DNA of 64,000 nt from Arthrobacter globiformis (GTDB lineage: Bacteria > Actinomycetota > Actinomycetes > Actinomycetales > Micrococcaceae), in contig NZ_JAUSYZ010000001.1 of NCBI RefSeq assembly GCF_030817195.1, positions 2,542,001 through 2,606,000 of the forward strand. Reading direction: 5' to 3'. Position 1 is the stretch's first letter, and every line of letters starts with the position of its first letter. Both the position numbers and the translations under genes were made by a program. The notes beneath the pieces are model-generated. The model saw only the letters and a program-made list of their open reading frames with translations, was not told where the DNA came from and ran no database searches. Shown in pieces: positions 51,843 through 60,072 of the stretch.

Positions 51843-53681
51843 ATGACTCCACGCCAGCTCATTTGTGTGTTGGGGGTAACCGCAGGCGTCCTGGTCCTTG
51901 TCTTGGCTTCTGTTGATTGGTCGCCCACGGCACTTCAAGATCCCGCACGAACCATAGGCCTCAATGCCCAAGGCGTGGTCCGATGGGGCGAGAACCCGAA
52001 CCGGGCACCGTTCTCAGCTCTTGAGTTGACGTTGTTTATAGGCGTGGGGCTTGCTTTTGTGGTGGCCGGAATCACCGCGTGGCGGAGCCGGCCGACGCGG
52101 AACCCGGGTGTGCTGTTGTGCGCTGCGGGCTGGCTGTGGCTGGCGGCGGGTATACGTCGCTCCAGTGACCCGCTGGCTTTCACGCTCGGGGTGACACTCA
52201 CGCTCATGTATCAGCCGCCTTTGCTGCATCTGGCGCTCAGCTTTCCCTTGGGTGTGCTGCGCACCAGAGCCGAGAAAGCTGCGGTCGGTTTCTTCTTCGG
52301 TTCCTGGCTGGTGGCCTCCGTTCTGGGCTGGGCGTTCTTTGACCCGCGATTGCACGTTGCGGTGGGGGAGTCTACCTCCCGGAACCTGCTGCTTCTATGG
52401 GACAGCGCGGAGATGATGACCACAGTTGGTAATGCGATCCGCACGTTCCAGATCGCGGTGGGAGTTGCGATCGTGGTGGTTCTCGTCGGCCGCTGGCGCA
52501 GAGGGACGAAAGCATACAGGTCGTCATTCTTGCCGCTTTGGCTTGCGGTCATCGTAAAGACGGCGGCCACCGTATGGGTGTCGCTGGCTGTGATCCAGCT
52601 GTCAGGGTCTTTGTCCATGGAGGCGCTGCTCTGGCAATATCCGGCAACAGCAATTGTGCCGCTCTCAGTTCTGTTCGGGCTCTGGCGCTACCGGTTTGCA
52701 CGGGGCACGTTGGGCGATCTGATGGTCGAAGTCGGCTCCGCCCCGATGAGTGACAGGCTGGTGGCGGCGCTTCGTCGATCCGTTCATGATCCCACCCTCA
52801 CACTGCTCCTTTGGTTACCGGACAAGGCCTCTTTTGTCGACACCGCGGGAGTCCCTCAGCCGTTGCCGGACGGTTCAAACGGGCGCGCCTCCATGGTGTT
52901 GGAGCGTCATGGGACACCGGTAGGGGCATTGGTTTTTGACGGCGCTCTCCAAGACCAGCCGCAATTGCTTGCCGCTGTGCGTAGCGCAACTTCCCTGGCA
53001 CTGGAAAACCAGCAGATGGAACAACAGCTCAGGGAGCAGCTCGTTGAGGTCCGCCGGTCCCGGGAGCGGATCGTCACGGCAGGAGACTCTCGGCGTCGTC
53101 AGCTCGAACGGGATCTTCATGACGGCGCCCAGCAACGACTGGTCGCCGTGTCAATGGAGCTCGCGCGAGCCAAACGCGCGACAGATCCGCAGGAGTTACG
53201 AAGCCTGGTTGAGCAGGCAAGGGTCGAGCTTTCGCACGCTCTTAATGAACTGCGCGAATTGGCCAGGGGTGTGTATCCTCCGTCGTTACGGGAAAGAGGT
53301 TTGGCGGGCTCCATCACCGCGCTGGCCGAGCGGTCAGCATTGCCGGTGGAGCTGGATGTCCGCTCATGCAGCGGGCTGCCGGCTCACGTGGAGTTGGCCG
53401 CCTACTTCATCTGCGTCGAAGCCGTCACCAATGCCACTAAGTATGCGGAGGCGTCCTCGGTGCGTGTCTGCATCGACGCAAATGAAAGAGAGCTGCGAAT
53501 GGAGATAGTGGACGACGGCATTGGTGGTGCGCAGCCCGGCCCCGACGGCGGACTGCTGGGGATTGCCGACCGGGCCGCGGCACTCGGCGGAACCTTGTCA
53601 GTCGACAGTCCTGATGGTGGTGGTACGACGATACGCGCCATCCTCCCTTTCTCCACAGACCCGGGGCGTGACCTGCCATGA
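51843..53681 (+). CDS. Membrane sensor histidine kinase (NarL/DesK type)
   Basis: 612 residues from ATG 51843. Residues 1-290 hold about 8 membrane helices with extracytoplasmic loops. A degenerate GAF-like part (SVHDPTLTLLLWLPDKASF ... TPVGALVFDGAL) follows, then the coiled coil ENQQMEQQLREQLVEVRRSRERI. The HisKA_3 block is RRRQLERDLHDGAQQRLVAV with phospho-acceptor His426. HATPase boxes: EAVTNATKYAEAS (N), VDDGIGGA (G1), GLLGIADRAAALGG and GGGTTIRA (G2). The stop overlaps the response regulator start by 4 bases. Signal unknown. Confidence 0.9.
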   Translation: MTPRQLICVLGVTAGVLVLVLASVDWSPTALQDPARTIGLNAQGVVRWGENPNRAPFSALELTLFIGVGLAFVVAGITAWRSRPTRNPGVLLCAAGWLWLAAGIRRSSDPLAFTLGVTLTLMYQPPLLHLALSFPLGVLRTRAEKAAVGFFFGSWLVASVLGWAFFDPRLHVAVGESTSRNLLLLWDSAEMMTTVGNAIRTFQIAVGVAIVVVLVGRWRRGTKAYRSSFLPLWLAVIVKTAATVWVSLAVIQLSGSLSMEALLWQYPATAIVPLSVLFGLWRYRFARGTLGDLMVEVGSAPMSDRLVAALRRSVHDPTLTLLLWLPDKASFVDTAGVPQPLPDGSNGRASMVLERHGTPVGALVFDGALQDQPQLLAAVRSATSLALENQQMEQQLREQLVEVRRSRERIVTAGDSRRRQLERDLHDGAQQRLVAVSMELARAKRATDPQELRSLVEQARVELSHALNELRELARGVYPPSLRERGLAGSITALAERSALPVELDVRSCSGLPAHVELAAYFICVEAVTNATKYAEASSVRVCIDANERELRMEIVDDGIGGAQPGPDGGLLGIADRAAALGGTLSVDSPDGGGTTIRAILPFSTDPGRDLP

Positions 53682-54349
53682 CACTGCGTGTTGCCATTGC
53701 TGATGACTCGGCTTTGCTGCGCCGAGGACTGTCCGCCTTGCTGCAGTCGGAGGGACTGGAAGTCGTGGGAGAGGCTTCCGATGGAGCTAAATTGTTGGAC
53801 CTGATTGACACATACGGTGCCGATGTCGCGGTTGTGGACATCCGCATGCCTCCCACGTACACGGTTGAGGGCATCCAGGCCGCTGAGACCATAAAAAGCA
53901 GGTACCCCAAGACAGGCGTTCTCCTGCTGTCCCAGTACGTGGAGACGGAAAACGCGATGTCACTCCTGAAGAACGGAGCCAAAGGGCTGGGTTACCTGCT
54001 CAAGGAACGCGTGTCTGATGTTGACGAATTCGTTGACGCACTCCGGCGCGTTTCTGCTGGAGGCACGGCCATTGACCCTGATCTTGTGTCACGGCTCGTG
54101 ACCCGCCCACATGCAGGTCACACTCCAGGGGATGACCTTACGAGCCGGGAGCGGAGCGTCCTTGAACTGATGGCCGAAGGGCGTACCAATCAGGCAATAG
54201 GAAAGTCACTTTTCCTGGGGGAGCGGACGGTAGAGGCTCATATCCGAAGTATCTTCCTCAAACTCGACCTGAGGCCCGAACCCGAGGACCACAGGCGCGT
54301 GCTTGCCGTTCTCACGTACCTTCGGGGCGGCGGACTTCGCCGGGGGTGA
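53678..54349 (+). CDS. LuxR/NarL-family response regulator
   Basis: 223 residues from ATG 53678, overlapping the kinase gene. Receiver: ADDSALLRRGL, phospho-acceptor Asp54 in VAVVDIRMPPTYTVEG, LLKERVSDVDEF. HTH: LTSRERSVLELMAEGRTNQAIGKSLFLGERTVEAHIRSIFLKLDL. It forms a complete two-component pair with the kinase before it. The protein at 37779-38453 is a close paralogue with the same RMPPTYTVEG and LLKERVSDxDEF blocks, so DNA-binding targets may overlap. Confidence 0.95.
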   Translation: MTLRVAIADDSALLRRGLSALLQSEGLEVVGEASDGAKLLDLIDTYGADVAVVDIRMPPTYTVEGIQAAETIKSRYPKTGVLLLSQYVETENAMSLLKNGAKGLGYLLKERVSDVDEFVDALRRVSAGGTAIDPDLVSRLVTRPHAGHTPGDDLTSRERSVLELMAEGRTNQAIGKSLFLGERTVEAHIRSIFLKLDLRPEPEDHRRVLAVLTYLRGGGLRRG

Positions 54350-54394
54350 CGAATAGTCCGCCGGGGCCGTGGTTCCTGCGTGGGAACGCCGCCA

Positions 54395-54811
54395 TCAGGC
54401 ATCGAACTCCACTTCCGCTGAAACGTTGTCGGTCGCTTCCCGGGCCATCTCGGCCGCCTTCAGCGGTGCCAGGAGGAGGGACCGCTGGGTTGGGGACAGC
54501 GCATGGGGCAGCGCCATTGCCAGATTTGCCAGGTGTAGCGCGGCCACGATGTAATGCGTGCCCGCGGCGCCTCCGAGCGACCGCACCACGCTGGCCTTGA
54601 TCCGTTCGAGGCTCGGGGAGTTCGCGTGATTGGCCAGAGCCATCCGGGCGAGCATGTGCTGCGGGTGCCTCTGGACGCGCTTGTCCATCTCGGCCAGAGC
54701 CTGCAGCTGTCCCGCGGTCCAGTCACCGTCCAAGGGTATAGCGGGATCCTCCGCAGCCGTGCAAAGCGCCAAATGGATCGCGCGGACCGGTGCAGGTGTT
54801 GTGGACAACAT
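54395..54811 (-). CDS. Hypothetical helical protein
   Basis: 138 residues on the minus strand from ATG 54811. It is almost wholly helical (AIHLALCTAAEDPAI ... GQLQALAEMDKRVQRHPQHMLARMALANHANSPSLERIKASVVRSLG ... HYIVAALHLANLAMALPHALSP). Native composition and high third-position GC support it. No motif or family is recognised. Convergent with the response regulator gene. Confidence 0.6.
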   Translation of the reverse strand: MLSTTPAPVRAIHLALCTAAEDPAIPLDGDWTAGQLQALAEMDKRVQRHPQHMLARMALANHANSPSLERIKASVVRSLGGAAGTHYIVAALHLANLAMALPHALSPTQRSLLLAPLKAAEMAREATDNVSAEVEFDA

Positions 54812-55440
54812 TGACGTACTCCTTCGGACTGCTGGGGGCCTGGCAATGGAACCTGTCGGTGAATCCTTGCCGTTTGATATGTGGATATTGCCTTCGGGCG
54901 GGACGGGTCAGCATCCGTGCCAGTACGCATTTTGGCCGGAAAAAGATTGAACGTCTCGTTCCATCCGCCGCCGGTTTCTCCCGGTATTGCCCGGTGTAGC
55001 TAGATGAGGACCAAGAGGATGGCCATCAACCCGTCCATGTGAGCTGATTCCTGCCAACGGCGGTGGCAGTGCTAGCACGGACGCGATGAGGAAATGTACT
55101 GCCGGATTCTGGTAGTGCCGGTCGGAGACAAGAACGAATTGCTGCCGCTCCCTCCTGGGGGTCGGGCCTGCACCACGATCCATTCAAATCACTGTTCAGG
55201 AGCATTTGTCTTTTCAGAAAGCCTGGCGGGACCCACCGGCGGTTCACGCGGAGGGCAATGATCCGCCGCTCGGTACGCGTTGCAGTCCGCCGGGGCGAGG
55301 ACTGCGAATTGGACTCTAGACAAGCCCCACTCCACCCGGAGGTCTTCTTCATGTCACCGAACCGCGCCGAGCGTCACTAATGTCCGTGGTCAATACAGCT
55401 AGCATGGTGTTACTCAGCTCGACACGAGAAGAGGGGTTAG
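54812..55440. other. No gene supported (about 630 bases)
   Basis: No frame resembles a protein family. The end has GAAGAGGGGTTAG just before the patatin start, a ribosome-binding site. Confidence 0.4.
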
Positions 55441-56607
55441 ATGCCCTACCAAATACTGACTCGGGACCAACACTTCCTCAGTGACGGTAAGCCGAAGCGC
55501 ATTCTTTCACTCGACGGCGGCGGGCTGAGGGGCATCTTGAGCCTCGGCATTTTGGGGAAGATCGAGGGCCTGCTACGCGAACGCCATGGCGGCGGCAACG
55601 ACTTCCGTCTCTGCCACTACTTTGACTTGATTGCAGGCACATCCACTGGGGCGATCATAGCAGCAGCCCTTGCCCAGGGCTGGACCGTCGGCGAACTCAC
55701 AGACAAGTACTTCAGTCTCGGGCGCCGAGTGTTTGAACGAGGCCTCATCCGTCAAATTCTTCTGCGGGCTAAGTACGACGAGCAGTCCCTGGTTGCCGAG
55801 TTGAAGGATGTCTTCGGCGCGGACACGACTTTGGGCGGTCCCAAGCTGCTGACCGGCCTGCTGATAGTCATCAAACGCTTGGACAGCGGCAGCCCTTGGC
55901 CGGTGTCCAACAACCCCCACGGTAGGTACTTTGTGGCTGCCGACAACGGCAGGATGGGAAACGGAGACTATCCCCTCTGGCAGGTTGTCCGGGCTTCCAC
56001 CGCCGCGCCGTCCTATTTCGAACCGGAAACCATCTCCATCACGGGTGGACGAAATGTGAGCCCCGTGACTGGCAGTTTCATCGATGGTGGGGTCAGTCCT
56101 TTCAACAACCCTGCACTTCAGGCGCTAATGTACGCCGTTCTGGAAGGTTACCGAGTGGTCTGGGAGACCGGTTCAGACAAGCTGCTGCTCGTATCGGTTG
56201 GTACAGGTGCGGCCGATCCCGCCGTCAGTAAGGCCAAACTGACGGCAAGCCACGCCCTGCGGGCGCTGAAATCTGTGCTGCAGGACTGCGCGGTTCAGCA
56301 GGAAACAATGCTCCAGTGGATGTCCGCCAGCCCAACCGCAAGGATCATCGATCGGGAACTGGGCGGGCTGGAGGGCGATCTGCTAAGCGGTGCTCCAGTG
56401 ATGAGTTATCTGCGTTATAACGTGGACCTGCGGCCGGAGAGTGTCCGGAGGCTGGACGGAACCCTTGCCACGATGGACACCAGCGCTCTTAGCGCCATGG
56501 ATGCCCCGGGCAATATGGAGGTCCTGCACCGGCTGGGCAGGCTGGCCGCTGCACAGGATGTGCGGGACACTGATTTTGATGCGGTTTTTGACCTGCCACC
56601 GGCGTAA
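55441..56607 (+). CDS. Patatin-like phospholipase (CapV-like build)
   Basis: 388 residues from ATG 55441 (GAAGAGGGG upstream). Patatin motifs in order: oxyanion DGGGLRGI (about 25-32), nucleophile GTSTG with Ser68, and the catalytic Asp215 in FIDGGVSPFNNPA. Helices between (EIVGELTDKYFSLGRRVFERG) and VLLVSVGTG fit the family. There is no signal peptide, so it is a cytosolic lipid acyl hydrolase. Length and motifs match the CapV type known as effector of cGAS-like (CBASS) defence, but no cGAS/CD-NTase gene is nearby. It is followed after 16 bases by a small gene of unknown function. Confidence 0.85.
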   Translation: MPYQILTRDQHFLSDGKPKRILSLDGGGLRGILSLGILGKIEGLLRERHGGGNDFRLCHYFDLIAGTSTGAIIAAALAQGWTVGELTDKYFSLGRRVFERGLIRQILLRAKYDEQSLVAELKDVFGADTTLGGPKLLTGLLIVIKRLDSGSPWPVSNNPHGRYFVAADNGRMGNGDYPLWQVVRASTAAPSYFEPETISITGGRNVSPVTGSFIDGGVSPFNNPALQALMYAVLEGYRVVWETGSDKLLLVSVGTGAADPAVSKAKLTASHALRALKSVLQDCAVQQETMLQWMSASPTARIIDRELGGLEGDLLSGAPVMSYLRYNVDLRPESVRRLDGTLATMDTSALSAMDAPGNMEVLHRLGRLAAAQDVRDTDFDAVFDLPPA

Positions 56608-56623
56608 ACGGAAGGGACGACTC

Positions 56624-57013
56624 ATGAGCGAGCTCCGCCGCTACAGACGCCTACCGGACCAGTACGTCGTCGCAATTCCTTTGCGCCTGGACACAGATGG
56701 GTTCAGCTACCGCAAGTGGGGCGGCGAGCAGCATTGCAAGCCTGGTGACTGGCTGGTGGACGACGACGGCGATATCCACACCGTCGACGCGGACGTCTTC
56801 GCTGCCACCTACCGCCAGATCCGCCGAGGTGCCTACGTTAAATCCACCCCCGTTTGGGCCGAATTTGCGCGTGAAGCGGGCAGTGTGGCCACCAAGGAAG
56901 GCCGCACCAGCTACAACAAGGGCGACGTCGTCGTGTTTAACAACGAAGACGGGACCGACGGTTACGCCATGACCGCCGAAAGATTCAATTCACGGTACGA
57001 ACCGGACCAATGA
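56624..57013 (+). CDS. Hypothetical partner of the patatin-like protein
   Basis: 129 residues from ATG 56624 (GAAGGGACGACTC upstream). The sequence holds QYVVAIPLRLDTDGFSYRKWGGEQHCKPGDWLVDDDGDIHTVDADVFAATYRQIRRGAYVKSTPVW, then GRTSYNKGDVVVFNNEDGTDGYAMTAERFNSRYEP. The two repeats of the kind KPGDWLVDDDGD...VDADVFAATY and KGDVVVFNNEDG...MTAERFNSRY point to a tandem small beta-rich module. The spacing suggests an operon with the phospholipase. Function unknown; an inhibitor, substrate adaptor or sensor role is possible. Confidence 0.7.
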   Translation: MSELRRYRRLPDQYVVAIPLRLDTDGFSYRKWGGEQHCKPGDWLVDDDGDIHTVDADVFAATYRQIRRGAYVKSTPVWAEFAREAGSVATKEGRTSYNKGDVVVFNNEDGTDGYAMTAERFNSRYEPDQ

Positions 57014-57079
57014 GGTTTCACGGCTGGTTAGCCGGTCAGCAGAAGACTAAAGAAAAGCCTCGGGCGTGCCAGCTGCAAC

Positions 57080-57400
57080 TTATTTCCATGCATTCCGGAT
57101 TGCTGAGCGCTGCAGTGCCCAAGCCGCCAATGCGAGAAATGCCACGGCCTGGAGCCTCAGAAAGGCAACGTCGATGAGCCACTGCTGGGCCGTTGGGTCG
57201 TACAGCTGGTCTGCTTCGGCTACAGCGGCTTCTGGAGGCCTGTGGTCGTGACTGTGGCGGCGTACCCAAAGCGCGCAGGCAGCAGCCACGACACTTGTTC
57301 CAAGCCGACGCGTCCGGATAGTGCGAACAGCCCACCACGCAGAACAACCTGCGCCACGACCAAGGCGAGGAGTGCTGGCATGGTTTGCACCGTCGACGTG
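57080..57400 (-). pseudogene. C-terminal remnant of an ABC-2 type permease
   Basis: The minus strand holds the last part of a permease in two frames: MPALLALVVAQVVLRGGLF with GRVGLEQVSWLLPARFGYAA (57230-57395), then YDPTAQQWLIDVAFLRLQAV and LALAAWALQRSAIR (57082-57195) to the stop. They correspond to the last helices of actinobacterial FHA-ABC/ABC-2 permeases (LSWLVPARFG..A, then W..D...L). The whole ATPase and most of the membrane part are gone. Confidence 0.6.
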
Positions 57401-57422
57401 GACTTGGCTGAGCAGATATGCG

Positions 57423-58221
57423 CTAGGAGACAGGCCGGCTGCCAGCTCCCGCCGGTAGATGGGCGGTTCTGCCTTTGCCGCGCATTTCCCAGATGCCGTG
57501 GTCCATACGGTTGAGGTTGTTTTCGACGAACCAAAGCATGTTTGTCTGGAGCGGCCAGGAGAAATGATCCTCATGCACGCCACGCTCGCGGAGTTTCGCT
57601 AGGGCCACCATGACTTCACCAACAATGTCGCCTTGGTATTGGTAGACCGCCCGATTGCCGATCCCCACTGGGCCATGGAAGCCATCGGTCATCCTGGCTT
57701 CCAAGGCCAACGCACGTAGCGAGCAATAGCGGTAGTCCCACTTTCGTTGGCCACCGAACTGTTCGGTCAGCGATGTGGTGGGGGCAGCCACAATACCCCC
57801 GGTCCTCTCGTGCGTCAGCGCGCGCAAGACGAGCAGCGAGCGTTGTACTTCCTCGTCGTAGTTACCTTGCGAGACGTAGTTGCTGGACCATCTTCTCCAG
57901 GAGGTGCCGGTCGTCTGCAGCGCGAGTTCGACGTCGGCTACCGCCGGCGGAACCTCGTGGGAGGAGAAGGCATGCAACTGCAGATCAATGGTCTGACCAG
58001 CCTACACAGTGAATGTCCCCAGGCGAATAATCGGAGGCGGCGCGGGGGAGAACTTCCGCCCTCAGCATGACGGTCTGGGGCCCGGCGACGGCCAGCAGCA
58101 CCTCTCCGTCGTCGTCGTATATTCGATGGACCCAGGGCGGAATCTTTCCGTACCCGAACGGCAGTTGCAGTCCTTGGCGCATCAGAACGCAACCCTCAAG
58201 CCCTTGAATTCTGCGAACCAA
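57423..58221 (-). pseudogene. GH15 trehalase/glucoamylase-type enzyme, decayed
   Basis: From about 58221 on the minus strand the N-terminal part reads GLEGCVLMRQGLQLPFGYGKIPPWVHRIYDDD, then in another frame SHEVPPAVADVELALQTTGTSWRRWSSNY and VQRSLLVLRALTHERTGGIVAAPTTSLTEQFGGQRKWDYRYCSLR, the GH15 core (TGGIVAAPTTSLPE..GG.RNWDYRYCWLRD, where the final D is lost). A deletion removes the next 100 or so residues; GPVGIGNRAVYQYQGDIVGEVMVAL, FSWPLQTNMLWFVENN and DHGIWEMRG follow. The rest is lost. At least one frameshift and one large deletion. Confidence 0.85.
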
Positions 58222-58977
58222 GGTAGTGCCGCTTCCAGCGGGGCCGGGTCGCGGAAGAACCGCACTGACCGTTATTGGTGTTCATCAATGCCGAGCATCC
58301 GCATGCCAGGGCATCGTCGGGCAGGGCCAGCGCCGCGGAATCCGCTGGACCCACCAGGAGACACCGAACAAGGAGGCAGCAGCCTCCGCCGCGGCCCGTC
58401 CTGAACCGATTGCTCCCAAGGCCAAGAATCGATGACCCCCCGGCCTCAACAGGGGATTGCTTAAGAGATACAAGTCCCCAACCGTGCCAGCACGGAAGCG
58501 CGAACCACAACAAGACCACACTATTGATTTACCGGATCAAAGACAGATTCGGCACATAAGGCCCACAACAAAGATCGCCACAAGATGACGGGCGCCGGGT
58601 CTGACAAAGTCGAATATCACCTTTCAAGATTGGAAATTCCAGTGTTTCAGAATCGCACTCCTGCAACAGGAATACCTTCCCCTGCCAAGCCTCGCCGACT
58701 GATTACCAAAATGGCTGCAGGTGCCTCTCGCTAAGTGTCGGAGCGCTTTCCGCCATGGCGGCCGCCCCTGCCGCGCAAGCGGCGATGTCGGCCACCAACG
58801 GCCATTCCGGAGGCCTCATTGTTCCGTTCGTCTCGCTCTGCGCGGCACTTCTTGAAAAGTGAAGCTGGTCCGGACGCAGATGTCCGCCACCCTTCACACA
58901 CAACCACCTTTTACAAACAAGCTGGCAGGAAGATCCCCAACCCTGGCCAGGCTCATGGCAGGGGAACGAGGAAGAAC
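58222..58977. other. Upstream region of the biosynthetic cluster; no gene supported
   Basis: About 750 bases. Frames are open in places but show no family. The part 58500-58720 is AT-richer and probably contains the promoter of the SbnA-like gene; no clear -35/-10 pair was chosen. Confidence 0.45.
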
Positions 58978-60072
58978 ATGCCGATTATCAAACACCCGCA
59001 CCTGTTCAACGAGCAGAGCCTGTTCGTCGACCTGGAAGGCGTGCTGGGCTGCCGCCTCTTTCTGAAGATCGAGGGGTTCAATTTCGCCGGCTCAATCAAG
59101 CTCAAGCCCGCACGGGAGATGGTTGAGCGCGCCGAGCGGGAGGGGCTGATCGGCCCCGGCTCCATCCTCGTGGAGTCCTCCTCAGGCAACCTCGGCGTCG
59201 CGCTCAGCATGATCGCCGCCAGCAAGGGATACCGCTTCGTGTGCGTGATCGATCCGCGCTGCAACCCGGCAACCCGGCAACTCATGGAGTCGCTCGGGGC
59301 ACAGGTGGACCTGGTCACCGAACCGGATCCCGTCGACGGCTTCCTCGGAGCCCGGCTTAACCACGTGCGGGATCTGTGCGCGTCCGACGAGCGGTACATC
59401 TGGCTCAACCAGTACACCAATCCCGGCAACTGGGGAGCGCACTACCGTTGGACTGCACCCGAGATCTCCAATCAGTTCCCCGACCTGGACGTGCTCTTCG
59501 TGGGAGCCGGGACAACGGGGACCCTGATGGGTTGCGCGCGGTACTTCCGTGAGCACCGGCCCGATGTCCGGATTGTCGCGGTCGACGCCGCAGGATCGGT
59601 CTCTTTCGGCGGCCAGCCGGGCACCCGCCTGATCCCGGGACTGGGCATGAGCGTGCGGCCGCCGCAGCTCGATGAGTCCTTGATCGATGACGTGGTGATG
59701 GTCGAAGAACTGGACACGGTGCGCGCCTGCCACCGCCTCGCGGCGGCCGGCTTCATGCTCGGTGGCTCCACCGGGACCGTGGTCCACGGCGCCATGTCCT
59801 GGCTCGCGGACCACAATGCCCAGGACCTGACGGCGGTGGCCATTTCCCCGGACATGGGCCGTCCCTACCTGGACACCATCTACAACCCCGACTGGGTGCA
59901 CGATCATTTCGGGGCCGCAGCGCTGGCAACCGCCGGACTGGCAGAGGCCACGGGCGATTTGACACAGGCCCCGGGCCGACAGTCCGACCGGGTGCTGGAG
60001 CCACAGCGCCCGGCACGCGTACCGGTGGCCGCGTACGTGGCCACCGCCGCACTAGGGAATTTCCTGAAGTGA
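58978..60072 (+). CDS. sbnA: SbnA-like PLP enzyme (N-(2-amino-2-carboxyethyl)-L-glutamate synthase type)
   Basis: 364 residues from ATG 58978 (GAGGAAG upstream). Cysteine-synthase fold of the SbnA branch: EGFNFAGSIKLKPA with the PLP Lys in SIK, phosphate loop ESSSGNLGVALSMIAASKGY, DPRCNPATRQLMESLGAQVDLVTEPD, the LNQYTNPGNWGAHY block, VGAGTTGTLMG, VDAAGSVSFGG, GGSTGTVVHGA and PDMGRPYLDTIYNPDWV. SbnA joins O-phosphoserine and glutamate, and its partner SbnB then releases 2,3-diaminopropionate; SbnB is not in the window and may follow. A 55-residue tail after DPDWV is extra. The stop overlaps the next gene (GTGA), so it is translationally coupled to the Pls-like gene. Confidence 0.85.
   Translation: MPIIKHPHLFNEQSLFVDLEGVLGCRLFLKIEGFNFAGSIKLKPAREMVERAEREGLIGPGSILVESSSGNLGVALSMIAASKGYRFVCVIDPRCNPATRQLMESLGAQVDLVTEPDPVDGFLGARLNHVRDLCASDERYIWLNQYTNPGNWGAHYRWTAPEISNQFPDLDVLFVGAGTTGTLMGCARYFREHRPDVRIVAVDAAGSVSFGGQPGTRLIPGLGMSVRPPQLDESLIDDVVMVEELDTVRACHRLAAAGFMLGGSTGTVVHGAMSWLADHNAQDLTAVAISPDMGRPYLDTIYNPDWVHDHFGAAALATAGLAEATGDLTQAPGRQSDRVLEPQRPARVPVAAYVATAALGNFLK

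Noticed and set aside
54812..55440. Regulatory RNA before the patatin gene
   Set aside because: No conserved riboswitch-like pattern could be recognised by eye; a covariance search would be needed.
55441..57013. Complete CBASS operon
   Set aside because: No cGAS/CD-NTase gene is found within reach; only the patatin effector type is similar.
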